From Paraflavitalea sp966211765 (lineage in GTDB: Bacteria > Bacteroidota > Bacteroidia > Chitinophagales > Chitinophagaceae), in NCBI GenBank assembly GCA_966211765.1, contig CBIHOV010000026.1:1-64000 (forward strand): a DNA stretch of 64,000 bases, in the 5' to 3' direction. Under the pieces are notes generated by a model, which worked only from the letters and a program-made list of their open reading frames with translations, had not been told where the DNA came from and searched no databases. A program made the position numbers and the translations under genes. Of the stretch, positions 40,304-49,659 are shown piece after piece; positions within the stretch are counted from its first letter, which is position 1; each line of letters starts with the position of its first letter.

Positions 40304-42370
40304 ATGGCTCTATTTAATCAATCGCGCAGTAATATTATCCGGCTCATCTTCCTGGGTATATTCCTCATTATGCTTGTGCAGTTGTTGAACCTGCAGGTAT
40401 TCTCCGGAAAATACCAGCAGCTGGCCATGGACAATGCCGTTTTCCCCAAAGTAAGGTATCCCGACCGCGGTATCATCTTCGACCGGAAGGACAGGGCCAT
40501 CCTCAACAATACCATCATGTATGACCTGGTGGTTACTCCCAACGAATCAAAACAAACAGATACTTTCAGCCTCTGCGATATCCTGGGTATTGATACCGCC
40601 GAATACAGGAAAAGGATGCTGGAGGCCCGCTTTAAGAATGGCCCTTACCGCCCTTCTATCTTTGAAGATCTGCTTACTCCCGAATTACATGCCCAGCTGG
40701 ATGAGAACATCTGGAAATTTCCCGGTTTTGCCCTCGTAGAACGTCCCGTACGCGTTTATCCCTTCAATGCAGCAGCCCATATCCTCGGTTATATTGGTGA
40801 AGCCGACTCCGGCATCATCAAAAGATCGCGGGGCTTTTACAGGATGGGTGACTATGTAGGCCGTAGCGGCCTGGAATCGTATTACGAATCCGTACTCATG
40901 GGTCAGCGTGGGGTACAATACATGATCAAAGACAACCGCAACCGCCTTGTAGGAAGTTATGAAAATGGCAGGTTCGATACCGCTGCCGTTGCAGGGCGCA
41001 ACCTTCGCACCTCTATTGACATGGACCTTCAGCAACTGGCCGAGAAACTGATCAATAATAAAGTAGGTGCTGTGGTAGCCCTCGATCCCAAAACAGGCGG
41101 TATTCTCGCCATGGCCTCCGGCCCTACCTATGACCCCAACAGCCTTACCGGTCCTAACAAACAAACGAATTACAGTCAGCTGATACTCGATGTAGGAGGC
41201 CCTTTGCTCAACCGCGCCATACAAGGTAATTATGAACCCGGCTCCACTTTCAAACCATTAGGCGCCCTCGTTGCACTCGATGAAGGCGTGATCACACCTT
41301 CTTATGGCTATCCCTGCCCCGGCAGGTATTTCGGTTGCGGACATGGTAAGCCTGCCTGCACCCACAAGAATCCGGGCCACGCCGCCAATCTCCGGTTGGC
41401 CATCGCCAATTCCTGCAACTCTTATTTCGTACAGGTATACAGGATGGCAGTCGACAATCCCGAATACAGGGGCGTAAAGAAGGGATATGAAAAGTGGAGG
41501 GATTACTTAAATGCCTTTGGATTGGGTCAACGTACCGGCGTAGATCTTACGAGCGAAGCGCCAGGGCTGATACCCGATACCACAAGGTACAACACCGTAT
41601 ACCGCGGTTCCTGGAATTCCTGTACCAACCTTACCCTGGGTATTGGCCAGGATATGATGAATGCCACCCCTTTACAAATGGCCAATGCCATGTGCATCAT
41701 TGCCAATAAAGGATCCTATTATACACCGCATTTTGTACGGCAGATAGACGGACAAACAGTCACGGATACCATACTGAATAAGTTCAGGCAGAAACATGAA
41801 GTATTGACCAAGATATCCGACGATGCTTATGAAGCCGTACATGCGGGCATGCAACAGGTAATTGACGGCACTTCTTCCAGGGCCAAAATTCCCGGCATCA
41901 ACATTTGTGGTAAAACAGGTACGGCAGAAAAGTACCGCATCATACAAGGCAAAAGGATCAAACTGGAAGACAATTCCGTGTTTGTATGTTTTGCCCCCAG
42001 AGAAAATCCTACTATAGCACTGGCTGTAGTGGTAGAGAACAGCGGTTTTGGTAATACCTGGGCTGCCCCGATTGCCGGTCTGATGATGGAAAAATATTTA
42101 AAGGATACGCTTTCTGCTGAACGCCTTAAAGAAGTGGACAGGATCGCACATTCCAGTTTGATGCCTTCTTATATTCCCTATCTCCAGTACATTGAGGATT
42201 CTGCCAGGGCAGCCAACTGGCTGGAGCGCTATAAGGACAGTTCAGCCATCAAAAAGTTCCAGAAAACCCGTACACGTCCTCCTTTCCCCCGGTCAAAGGA
42301 AAAGGTTATCAAGTCTATCGGTTTCGTAATACCCGACCCCCGATTATTTATTAAAAACACTACAGTATAA
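40304..42370 (+). CDS. mrdA: Penicillin-binding protein 2 (first copy)
   Basis: This 688-residue class B transpeptidase has an N-terminal transmembrane helix (about 10-32), a pedestal domain with YPDRGIIFDRK (52-62), and a transpeptidase domain. All active-site motifs are intact: Ser314-x-x-Lys317 (GSTFK), Ser370-Cys-Asn372 and Lys537-Thr-Gly539. A Cys-rich insert, CPGRYFGCGHGKPACTHK (about 338-355), lies between the first two motifs, where PBP2 enzymes can bind zinc. It crosslinks peptidoglycan during elongation with RodA, whose gene begins 7 nt after its stop. A close paralog follows rodA. Confidence 0.96.
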   Translation: MALFNQSRSNIIRLIFLGIFLIMLVQLLNLQVFSGKYQQLAMDNAVFPKVRYPDRGIIFDRKDRAILNNTIMYDLVVTPNESKQTDTFSLCDILGIDTAEYRKRMLEARFKNGPYRPSIFEDLLTPELHAQLDENIWKFPGFALVERPVRVYPFNAAAHILGYIGEADSGIIKRSRGFYRMGDYVGRSGLESYYESVLMGQRGVQYMIKDNRNRLVGSYENGRFDTAAVAGRNLRTSIDMDLQQLAEKLINNKVGAVVALDPKTGGILAMASGPTYDPNSLTGPNKQTNYSQLILDVGGPLLNRAIQGNYEPGSTFKPLGALVALDEGVITPSYGYPCPGRYFGCGHGKPACTHKNPGHAANLRLAIANSCNSYFVQVYRMAVDNPEYRGVKKGYEKWRDYLNAFGLGQRTGVDLTSEAPGLIPDTTRYNTVYRGSWNSCTNLTLGIGQDMMNATPLQMANAMCIIANKGSYYTPHFVRQIDGQTVTDTILNKFRQKHEVLTKISDDAYEAVHAGMQQVIDGTSSRAKIPGINICGKTGTAEKYRIIQGKRIKLEDNSVFVCFAPRENPTIALAVVVENSGFGNTWAAPIAGLMMEKYLKDTLSAERLKEVDRIAHSSLMPSYIPYLQYIEDSARAANWLERYKDSSAIKKFQKTRTRPPFPRSKEKVIKSIGFVIPDPRLFIKNTTV

Positions 42371-42377
42371 AACTGGT

Positions 42378-43715
42378 ATGAGCCAACGAAATCCTGCTAT
42401 ATCCAAAGGTGTTGACTGGGTCCTGATCTGGCTTTACCTCGCATTGGTAGCCATCGGCCTCTTAAGTATCTTTTCTGTTACCTGGCGCGAAGGCGATAGT
42501 GTAGTGCAAAGCTTTATCGGCTTTAAAACAGATTACAGTAAACAATTCTATTTCTTTATCGGCTCCCTTACTCTGGGGCTCTTCATACTGCTAACAGACA
42601 GTAAGTTTTTTACGGCCACTGCCAATATTTGGTATGCTGTGGGCATATTCCTGTTATTGCTGGTCTTTCCCTTCCATACAGAAGTAAAGGGTACCGAGTC
42701 CATCATAAGGCTTGGTGGTTTCAACCTGCAACCTGCAGAACTGTGTAAAGTATTCGTAAACCTCGCGCTAGCCAAATACCTGTCGAGGGTGGAAACTGAT
42801 TTTTCCACGCCCCGCTCTCACCTCATTGCTTCGGCAATCATTCTGGCGCCGGCCGCTATCACCATCGCCCAAAAGGAAACCGGGCTGGCCCTTGTGTTCC
42901 TGGCTTTCTTCCTGGTCATGTTCCGGGAAGGTTTTCCGGCTGGCTACCTGATATCGGGTTTTTCAATTGGTGTGCTGGTAGTAGCTACCTTGCTGGTAGA
43001 TAAGATCATTCTGGCATTGGTGCTTTCGGCCATTGGATTGACGATGATCTACCTGATGCGCAAACAGATCAAACGCAAAAGGAGGCTGCTCCTGTCGGTG
43101 GTCATGGTCTGGGTGCTGAGTATAATAACCATTGTATTTGTGGTGCCGTTTCTATTTACCAAAGTATTGCAAAAGCACCAGGTGGAACGTATCTTCTCTC
43201 TCATCGGTAAAGAGAATCCCTATGCCCGGCTCAATACGGTGGAAGGCGAAGAACCTGTAACCACCAGTAAGAAAGATGCCGACTATAATGTGCGACAAAG
43301 TAAAATTGCCATTGGCAGCGGTGGCGTCAGCGGAAAAGGTCTTTTAAAAGGCACCCAGACCCGCTTTGATTTTGTACCGGAACAACGAACTGATTTTATA
43401 TTCTGCACCATTGGTGAAGGCTTTGGTTTCCTGGGCTGTACCCTGGTACTGGGCATTTACCTGTTTCTCCTGTTGCGGATCGTGAACATTGCCGAGCGAC
43501 AGCGAAGTGTGTTCAGCCGGTGTTATGCGTATGGGGTGGCTTCGGTGTTCTTCTTTCACATAGCCATCAATGTTTGTATGACCGTTGGTTTGGCGCCCGT
43601 AATTGGTATTCCATTGCCATTCATCAGTTATGGAGGTACCTCACTACTTACTTTTTCAACCATGTTGTTTATTCTGATCCGTCTGGATGCTGACCGGCAG
43701 ATGGTACTTCGATAA
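42378..43715 (+). CDS. rodA: Peptidoglycan polymerase RodA (SEDS family)
   Basis: This 445-residue membrane protein has about ten helices of the SEDS family, starting WVLIWLYLALVAIGLLSIFSV. The conserved blocks are GGFNLQPAELCKVFVNLALA, AIILAPAAITIAQKETGLALVF (catalytic-region loop) and the C-terminal PEQRTDFIFCTIGEGFGFLGC with PLPFISYGGTSLL. RodA polymerises lipid II glycan strands and works with PBP2. A hydrophilic stretch around residues 270-310 is longer than usual. The gene is sandwiched between two PBP2 genes with gaps of 7 and 9 nt, so all three are one transcript. Confidence 0.96.
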   Translation: MSQRNPAISKGVDWVLIWLYLALVAIGLLSIFSVTWREGDSVVQSFIGFKTDYSKQFYFFIGSLTLGLFILLTDSKFFTATANIWYAVGIFLLLLVFPFHTEVKGTESIIRLGGFNLQPAELCKVFVNLALAKYLSRVETDFSTPRSHLIASAIILAPAAITIAQKETGLALVFLAFFLVMFREGFPAGYLISGFSIGVLVVATLLVDKIILALVLSAIGLTMIYLMRKQIKRKRRLLLSVVMVWVLSIITIVFVVPFLFTKVLQKHQVERIFSLIGKENPYARLNTVEGEEPVTTSKKDADYNVRQSKIAIGSGGVSGKGLLKGTQTRFDFVPEQRTDFIFCTIGEGFGFLGCTLVLGIYLFLLLRIVNIAERQRSVFSRCYAYGVASVFFFHIAINVCMTVGLAPVIGIPLPFISYGGTSLLTFSTMLFILIRLDADRQMVLR

Positions 43716-43724
43716 AAAGATCAA

Positions 43725-45830
43725 ATGGCCCTCTTCAACCAATCCCGTAGTGGAATTATCAGGCTTATCTTCCTGGGTGTATTCCTCATTATGCTGATTC
43801 AACTGGTATACCTGCAGTTATTCTCCGGAGAATACCAGAAGCGGGCCATGGACAATGCCGTTTTCGCCAAGGTGAGGTATCCCGACCGTGGTATCATCTT
43901 CGACCGGAAGAACAGGGCCATCCTCAACAATACCATCATGTTTGATCTGGTGGTCACTCCCACTGAATCAAAACAGGCCGACGTATCCAGTCTCTGTGAG
44001 ATACTGGCTATAGATACAGTGGAATATAAAAAAAGAATGCTGGAGGCCCGCTTAAAAAATGGCCCCTACCGTCCTTCTATTTTTGAAGACCTGCTCACTC
44101 CCGAATTACATGCCCGGCTGGAAGAAGACATTTGGAAATTCCCTGGCTTTGCTCTGGTAGAACGCCCGGTAAGAGTGTACCCTTTCAATGCCGCCGCCCA
44201 TATCCTGGGTTATATCGGTGAAGCAGACTCCAACATCATCAAACGATCCCGTGGCTTTTACAAGATGGGTGACTATGCCGGCATTAACGGCCTGGAAGCC
44301 TATTATGAATCCGTACTCATGGGCCAGCGGGGCGTGCAGTATATGATCAAGGACAATAAGAACCGGCTGGTGGGAAATTATGAAGAAGGGCAGTTCGATA
44401 CCGCTGCCGTGGCCGGTCGCAACCTGCGCACCCATCTCGATATGGAGCTGCAGCAACTGGCAGAGAAACTGATCAACAATAAATTGGGTGCGGTAGTGGC
44501 ACTCGATCCCAAAACCGGCGGCATTCTCGCCATGGCTTCCGGTCCTACCTATAATCCCAATGACCTGACCGGTTCTGAAAAACAAAAGAACTATGGCCAT
44601 ATGGCCCTCGATGTAGCCCGCCCCTTATTCAACCGGGGCATAAAAGGACAATACCCGGCCGGATCAACCTATAAGCCATTGGGAGCACTGGTGGCGCTGG
44701 AAGAAGGGCTCATTACCCCATCAAGCGGTTACGATTGCCACGGTGCTTATTTCGGTTGCAACAGGCCGGTAAAATGTATGGAGAAATGGGCCGGCCATGC
44801 CACCAACCTGCGCCAGGCCATTGCCTGGTCCTGCAATTCATTCTTTTCTGAAACCCTCAAGAAAACCATCGACAATCCAGCGTTTCACAACTCCCGAAAA
44901 GGACTTACGAAATGGAAAGAATACATGACGGCCTTTGGGCTGGGCCACCGTATTGGTGTGGATCTGCCCAGCGAAGATGGCGGAAACATACCCGATACCA
45001 GTCAGTATGATAAGGAATACCGGGGTTCCTGGAATTCCTGTACCATGACGGGCGGGGGCCTGGGTATCGGGCAGGATAAAATGACGGTTACCCCTTTACA
45101 AATGGCCAATGCCATGTGCATCATAGCCAATAAGGGATATTATTATGTTCCCCACTTTGTAAAGTCCCTGGATGGCGAATCACAAAGAGATACGGCGTTG
45201 TTGAATAAGTATCGTACAAAGCATGAAGTGCTTACGCATATAGCAGACGATGTATTTGAAGTAGTGATCAGTGGTATGCAGGATGTGGTGGATCAGGGTA
45301 CAGCACGGGTAGCAAAAATTCCAGGCATTAATATCTGTGCTAAAACAGGCACGGCACAAAATAAAATGGTATTGGATGGAAGGGTCGTTGAGTTAAAAGA
45401 TAATTCGATGTTCGTTTGTTTTGCGCCCCGCGAAAACCCTACCATTGCCATAGCAGTTGTGATTGAGAATGGGGGTACCGGCGCCACCGCAGCAGCTCCC
45501 ATCGCCTCGCTGATGGTTGAAAAATACATTACAGATACCATACGTACTGAACGATTGAAGGAAGTAGAACGCATCGCCAATATCAACCTGCTGCCTTTTT
45601 ACCTGCCCAGGTTGCAATACAAAGAAGATTCTGTACGTGCCCGGAAATGGTTCAAAATGACCAATGACAGCAACTATATCCGCAAATACCTGAATGGAAA
45701 AGTAAATTCCCCCAAACTGCCCGCGCAGACTCCTGCCCCTGCAGAAAAATTGCCCTCCCGCATCAGTGTTCTTTTCCCTGTTGACAGACGTGCGGCACCT
45801 TCGCCTCATCGCCAGCTGGCCGGTAAATGA
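43725..45830 (+). CDS. Penicillin-binding protein 2 paralog (tandem second copy)
   Basis: This 701-residue class B transpeptidase aligns without gaps to the first PBP2 over the first 320 residues, with 50 of the first 60 identical. The catalytic motifs are complete: Ser314-x-x-Lys317 (GSTYK), Ser369-Cys-Asn371 and Lys540-Thr-Gly542. The Cys cluster is changed (CHGAYFGCNRPVKCMEK). It carries an extra Pro-rich C-terminal tail (about 670-701). The active site argues for a working enzyme, possibly with a different condition or partner. The DNA also stays similar at the start of both genes, pointing to a tandem duplication that enclosed rodA. Confidence 0.95.
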   Translation: MALFNQSRSGIIRLIFLGVFLIMLIQLVYLQLFSGEYQKRAMDNAVFAKVRYPDRGIIFDRKNRAILNNTIMFDLVVTPTESKQADVSSLCEILAIDTVEYKKRMLEARLKNGPYRPSIFEDLLTPELHARLEEDIWKFPGFALVERPVRVYPFNAAAHILGYIGEADSNIIKRSRGFYKMGDYAGINGLEAYYESVLMGQRGVQYMIKDNKNRLVGNYEEGQFDTAAVAGRNLRTHLDMELQQLAEKLINNKLGAVVALDPKTGGILAMASGPTYNPNDLTGSEKQKNYGHMALDVARPLFNRGIKGQYPAGSTYKPLGALVALEEGLITPSSGYDCHGAYFGCNRPVKCMEKWAGHATNLRQAIAWSCNSFFSETLKKTIDNPAFHNSRKGLTKWKEYMTAFGLGHRIGVDLPSEDGGNIPDTSQYDKEYRGSWNSCTMTGGGLGIGQDKMTVTPLQMANAMCIIANKGYYYVPHFVKSLDGESQRDTALLNKYRTKHEVLTHIADDVFEVVISGMQDVVDQGTARVAKIPGINICAKTGTAQNKMVLDGRVVELKDNSMFVCFAPRENPTIAIAVVIENGGTGATAAAPIASLMVEKYITDTIRTERLKEVERIANINLLPFYLPRLQYKEDSVRARKWFKMTNDSNYIRKYLNGKVNSPKLPAQTPAPAEKLPSRISVLFPVDRRAAPSPHRQLAGK

Positions 45831-45865
45831 TGCTGCAATAAAAAAAATACCTGCAAATTTGCAGG

Positions 45866-46603
45866 ATGAAAATCATTCCACTCAGCGAAGGCACTTTCAC
45901 GATCGATAAAACAAAGCTGTTCGTTCCTTTTGATCTTTCTACAGATGAGCTGCAACAAAGGCCCACAGGCAGTTTGCTCGTAGAAGTACAACCCTTTGTG
46001 GTCATTACATCGGAAGATGTATTATTGCTGGATACAGGACTTGGCTTTACTACTGCCGAAGGAAGATTGCAACTCCATGAGAACCTCATCAACAATGGCA
46101 TTAACCCGGCAGAGATCACCAAAGTATTAATGACCCATCTTCATAAGGACCATGCGGGTGGCGTAAGCAATCCCGATCTGGCTTCCGGTCTGCTCAGTTT
46201 TCCACAAGCTACCTGGTACATTCAACGGAAAGAATTTGATTTTGCCTTTGAGAAAGGCTTTCCTTCCTATATACCCGAAGAACTGGAAGCCTTGCGCAAT
46301 GCACCGCAGGTAACCTGGCTGGATGGCAATGGGGTGATCGAGGGATACATAAAATACGAAGTTACAGCGGCGCATAGCCCCTGGCATCAGGTGTTCTGGA
46401 TAGTAGATGGCGGCGAAAAGGTTTTCTTTGGAGGTGATGATGCGCCACAGTTACAGCAAATGCGCAGCCGCTTTGTGGCTAAGTATGATTATGATGGTAA
46501 GAAGTGTATGGAACTACGCCAGCAATGGTGGAAACAGGGAGAGGAAGAAAAATGGACATTCCTCTTTTACCATGATGTAAAGAATCCTGTATGGCGTTTT
46601 TAG
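45866..46603 (+). CDS. MBL-fold metallo-hydrolase
   Basis: This 245-residue metallo-beta-lactamase-fold protein has the zinc motif H-x-H-x-D-H at residues 91-96 (THLHKDHAGG) and VLLLDTGLG (about 52-60). The later metal ligands are AHSPWHQVFWI and FFGGDDAPQ. The substrate is unknown; the closest general likeness is to lactonase/glyoxalase-II-like hydrolases. The gene lies 35 nt after the second PBP2 gene and may be read through from that operon. Three hairpins follow in the next 300 bp. Confidence 0.85.
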   Translation: MKIIPLSEGTFTIDKTKLFVPFDLSTDELQQRPTGSLLVEVQPFVVITSEDVLLLDTGLGFTTAEGRLQLHENLINNGINPAEITKVLMTHLHKDHAGGVSNPDLASGLLSFPQATWYIQRKEFDFAFEKGFPSYIPEELEALRNAPQVTWLDGNGVIEGYIKYEVTAAHSPWHQVFWIVDGGEKVFFGGDDAPQLQQMRSRFVAKYDYDGKKCMELRQQWWKQGEEEKWTFLFYHDVKNPVWRF

Positions 46604-46687
46604 GCCTTGGCCAGTGCAATATGGGGATAGTGAATTCCGCAATTAGCATTCGTAGAAACCGCAATGACATATGATAAAAGGATATAA

Positions 46688-46726
46688 TAAAAAAAGGGGC
46701 CCGGATAGAAATCCAGCCCCGTTTTT
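46688..46726 (+). terminator. Intrinsic terminator of the cell-elongation operon
   Basis: GGGGC (46696-46700) with GGAT inside pairs with ATCC and GCCCC (46716-46720), flanked by A7 and T5. Confidence 0.8.
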
Positions 46727-46770
46727 AAAATCCAATATCCTATGAAAAACCATTGTAAAAATAGTGAATC

Positions 46771-46806
46771 ATACCCACAAAACAATACCTAGTAGTGGGT
46801 ATTTTT
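46771..46806. terminator. Second hairpin, possible terminator or operator
   Basis: ATACCCAC (46771-46778) pairs with GTGGGTAT (46795-46802), followed by TTTT. The loop is 16 nt. It may be a backup terminator for the plus strand; a role as a protein site is possible. Confidence 0.45.
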
Positions 46807-46870
46807 AAAAAAAATATTACTTCATTTTGACCATGATTGTCCTCATTTTTAGGGGGTTACGTAGTTCCTG

Positions 46871-46909
46871 TAATAAAAAAGAAAAGGCACCGTAAAACTA
46901 CGGTGCCTC
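46871..46909 (-). terminator. Intrinsic terminator of the gldKLMN operon
   Basis: GGCACCGTA (46886-46894) pairs perfectly with TACGGTGCC (46899-46907) around AAAC. On the minus strand CTTTTCTTTTTTATT follows, a T-rich tail. Confidence 0.9.
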
Positions 46910-46930
46910 TCTAAAACATTATAATTAAGC

Positions 46931-47974
46931 TTAATAAGACCAGAGGTCCTGTTCGTAATTAAAGATCTTTTCCCGCACATTTTCGCCTTCCAGCAAAGCA
47001 AGAATAGGATCTTTAATGAATGATTTAATGAACTCATCATTCGGATTACTGATAGTCGATTTGATGATCCGGCTGGCAAACATACGGCTCTCAAACAATT
47101 CCTCCCAGCTCATGCGGGCGCCAAAGTTTTTACCATTGTACACTTCGTGTTTGGCAAATACAGGCCGCAGATCGGGATAATATACCCAGAAAACAGGCGT
47201 CACATCACGGAATGACCCGTCTTCATTTGTGACCGTTTTCAGCGGTGCTATGCCTAAGATCCGTACATGCATCCTGGAAGATTCCTTATCGAATACCCAG
47301 TCTTCTTTGATCCAGTATCTTTCCACTTTATCGGGATTGAATTCCTCGATGATGGTAGTATCCCGCATGATGCCTTTGGAACCATCAGGATCCTGGTTCA
47401 GGTCTGGTACAGAGATGATCCGTGGTTTGGCCACCAACTGTTCAGATATCTGATTATAGGTCATGGGGGTAGTGAACCGGTCATCTTCGGAAGAGAAGGC
47501 AGTGATGCTGTCGTTTTTAATAGCGCTCAGCAAAATGTTAATGAACCGTTGGTTACCTTGGTCGTCATCTGCTTTGTAAACAAATGGCAGGTTCATTTTT
47601 TCATGTACATCGATTTCTCTCCATACACGCTGCAGGTAAGCCGCATCATCTTCGCGAATGTGCTCATAGGTAAGAGGGATCCGGTCTTTTACCAGGTTTC
47701 GCTCTATGGCATTGTCATTGCGCAATGACCTCTTGATGGTAGGGATCTTAATTTCCGCTACCGGAGGGGCCGGCTTCACAGTATCAACAGGAGGAGGAGC
47801 AATTGCTGCCGTGTTTTCGGCATTCTTGGTCCTGTTGGTAGTACCACCTTTCTTAGTGGTGGTAGGCCGCTTTTTAGTGGTCCTGCTTGGCTTTTTGGCT
47901 TGCGCATCGGCTTCAACAGTAGCAAATGCCATCACTGTGAGCAACAAACACAATTTGATAATACGGTTCTTCAT
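46931..47974 (-). CDS. gldN: Type IX secretion / gliding protein GldN
   Basis: This 347-residue exported protein has a signal peptide (MKNRIIKLCLLLTVMAFATVEADAQ), a basic Lys/Thr/Arg-rich linker (about 27-50), a Pro-rich stretch, then the conserved GldN/PorN domain with DRIPLTYEHIREDDAAYLQRVWREID and YWIKEDWVFDKESSRMHVRI. PorN/GldN works with the PorK/GldK ring in the periplasm and outer membrane. It is last in the order gldK-gldL-gldM-gldN, 23 nt after gldM, and is followed by the operon terminator. Confidence 0.95.
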   Translation of the reverse strand: MKNRIIKLCLLLTVMAFATVEADAQAKKPSRTTKKRPTTTKKGGTTNRTKNAENTAAIAPPPVDTVKPAPPVAEIKIPTIKRSLRNDNAIERNLVKDRIPLTYEHIREDDAAYLQRVWREIDVHEKMNLPFVYKADDDQGNQRFINILLSAIKNDSITAFSSEDDRFTTPMTYNQISEQLVAKPRIISVPDLNQDPDGSKGIMRDTTIIEEFNPDKVERYWIKEDWVFDKESSRMHVRILGIAPLKTVTNEDGSFRDVTPVFWVYYPDLRPVFAKHEVYNGKNFGARMSWEELFESRMFASRIIKSTISNPNDEFIKSFIKDPILALLEGENVREKIFNYEQDLWSY

Positions 47975-47997
47975 TATCCCTGTTGTTTAAAATGTTA

Positions 47998-49581
47998 TTA
48001 TTTAAGCGTGAACTGCAGACCTGGGATTTCCTGTTGTCTTCCGTCAGGACCTACCACATTGATCTGATCAAAGAATACACGTGTACCAGGGCCGGCACGG
48101 GAGATCAGAGATTCTGCTGTTCCAGTCCAGCGATTGCCGGTATTTACTTTTTCATCATAGATTTGGATAGGACCGCCTACTGCACCTACACGGTAGCTAA
48201 CTACTTTGTAAGGAGCTTCGAAGTCTGAATCCAGTTTGGCAATTACGGCGCCAATAGCCTTAAGTTCTGCTGAGGAGATATTTCCGCCTTTTTTAGCACC
48301 TACAAAGGCTGTAGGAGGGGGCAGGAACTTCACCCGCATGGGGAACTTAAATGGTTTGCCGTTTGCGTTAACGATTATTTCAGCCATACCGGGAGTCTTT
48401 GGCTTAATGCTGTAGTTATCACCACCTGATTTCACTACTGGCACACCACCAGAGAAGCTAACGTTTACTTTTTCGCTACCTACGCTACCACCAGAGATCG
48501 TAAGCGGGTTTTCAACACCCACATACAGTACGTTCATCTTCTGGAGGAACACAGAGGCGCCTGAAGGCATACCTACCGTATATTTTACGTTCTTAGGAAC
48601 TCTCTCTTTGGTTCCATCAGGTTTTGTGTATTCAATCATTACACTGATTACTTTTTCTCCGGCGCCGCTGGCTTGTGTTTTAAACACAGCTACACCATCA
48701 GAATTCAGTGTTTGTTTCTGGCCATTGATAGTGATATCAGGTTGTGCAGCGGCACTAAAGGCGCCCACACCAGCTGTGATCTCAATATTATCGCCAGGCA
48801 TTACATAGTTTGCATTAGCTGTGGCGATGGCCTGGAACTTATCATAAACCACCTTCACTTCACCTATCTTGTTGTGCAAATAATCAATCATTTGGGACTC
48901 AGAATTCTTTACATCATTCTGAAACTTGCCCAGGATCGTTAATGACGCCACAGTAGGTGTCATGTGGAAATAGTTGGTGGTAAAGCCTTTTGCATCCTGG
49001 GGATATTCCTTCCCAGTCTGACTCTTAGGTATGTACGTGTTAATAGGAATTGACTTCTTGAAAAGTTCCACGTCCTTTTTAACCTGCTCATATATAAGAG
49101 GCTGATCTTTGAATTCTTCAGGATTGAGTACAGCAATTACTTGCGTTTTATAAGCATTTAAGCGCTCATAAAGCTCTTTACCCTTTCCTTCGTTGTCCAT
49201 CATTTTGGTAGGAGCATCGAGGTTGTCTTCGGCATAATGTTCCACCCCATCTCTGATCTCAAGCTTGGATCTTTTCTTCATTTCCAGCTTCAGACTTTCG
49301 ATGTAGTTAAACAGGTCAGCAGATATTTTCTTTACCTGTTCGGCTTTAGGGGCCCAAACCGCGGCTTTCGCCCTGGTTTGCTCGTCAGCCAATTTGGCTT
49401 CAAAGGACTTGTAGGTAAGATTATTCTTATCGGTAATTACCGCATTAGAAGTAGCAATACTGGTATTAACAACTTTAAAGGCGTTGAGGATCTCAGATGA
49501 TACGTTCAGTGCCAGCATGGCTGTCAGCACCAGGTACATCATGTTCACCATCTTCTGCCGGGGCTCTTTGGGTAAACCCAT
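47998..49581 (-). CDS. gldM: Type IX secretion / gliding motor protein GldM
   Basis: This 527-residue protein starts MGLPKEPRQKMVNMMYLVLTAMLALNVS, with one N-terminal transmembrane helix (about 11-30). The long periplasmic part is made of domains D1-D4, helical up to about 225 and beta-rich after, as in PorM. GldM/PorM pairs with GldL through the helix and transmits motor motion to the outer-membrane GldK/GldN ring. gldL precedes it by 78 nt. The length is the family's usual. Confidence 0.96.
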   Translation of the reverse strand: MGLPKEPRQKMVNMMYLVLTAMLALNVSSEILNAFKVVNTSIATSNAVITDKNNLTYKSFEAKLADEQTRAKAAVWAPKAEQVKKISADLFNYIESLKLEMKKRSKLEIRDGVEHYAEDNLDAPTKMMDNEGKGKELYERLNAYKTQVIAVLNPEEFKDQPLIYEQVKKDVELFKKSIPINTYIPKSQTGKEYPQDAKGFTTNYFHMTPTVASLTILGKFQNDVKNSESQMIDYLHNKIGEVKVVYDKFQAIATANANYVMPGDNIEITAGVGAFSAAAQPDITINGQKQTLNSDGVAVFKTQASGAGEKVISVMIEYTKPDGTKERVPKNVKYTVGMPSGASVFLQKMNVLYVGVENPLTISGGSVGSEKVNVSFSGGVPVVKSGGDNYSIKPKTPGMAEIIVNANGKPFKFPMRVKFLPPPTAFVGAKKGGNISSAELKAIGAVIAKLDSDFEAPYKVVSYRVGAVGGPIQIYDEKVNTGNRWTGTAESLISRAGPGTRVFFDQINVVGPDGRQQEIPGLQFTLK

Positions 49582-49659
49582 AGATTTAGGTTTTTCAGTT
49601 TAAACAATTCTTTTTAGGAGCTTCTATGTTTCATGGATACAGGATATTAAAATCCCTAT

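Larger units (their letters stand above)
46604..46930. other. Intergenic region with three hairpins between the MBL and gldN genes
   Basis: No gene is visible in this 327-bp gap between convergent genes. It holds three hairpins: a terminator at 46688-46726, an inverted repeat with T run at 46771-46806, and the gldN terminator at 46871-46909. Confidence 0.7.
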
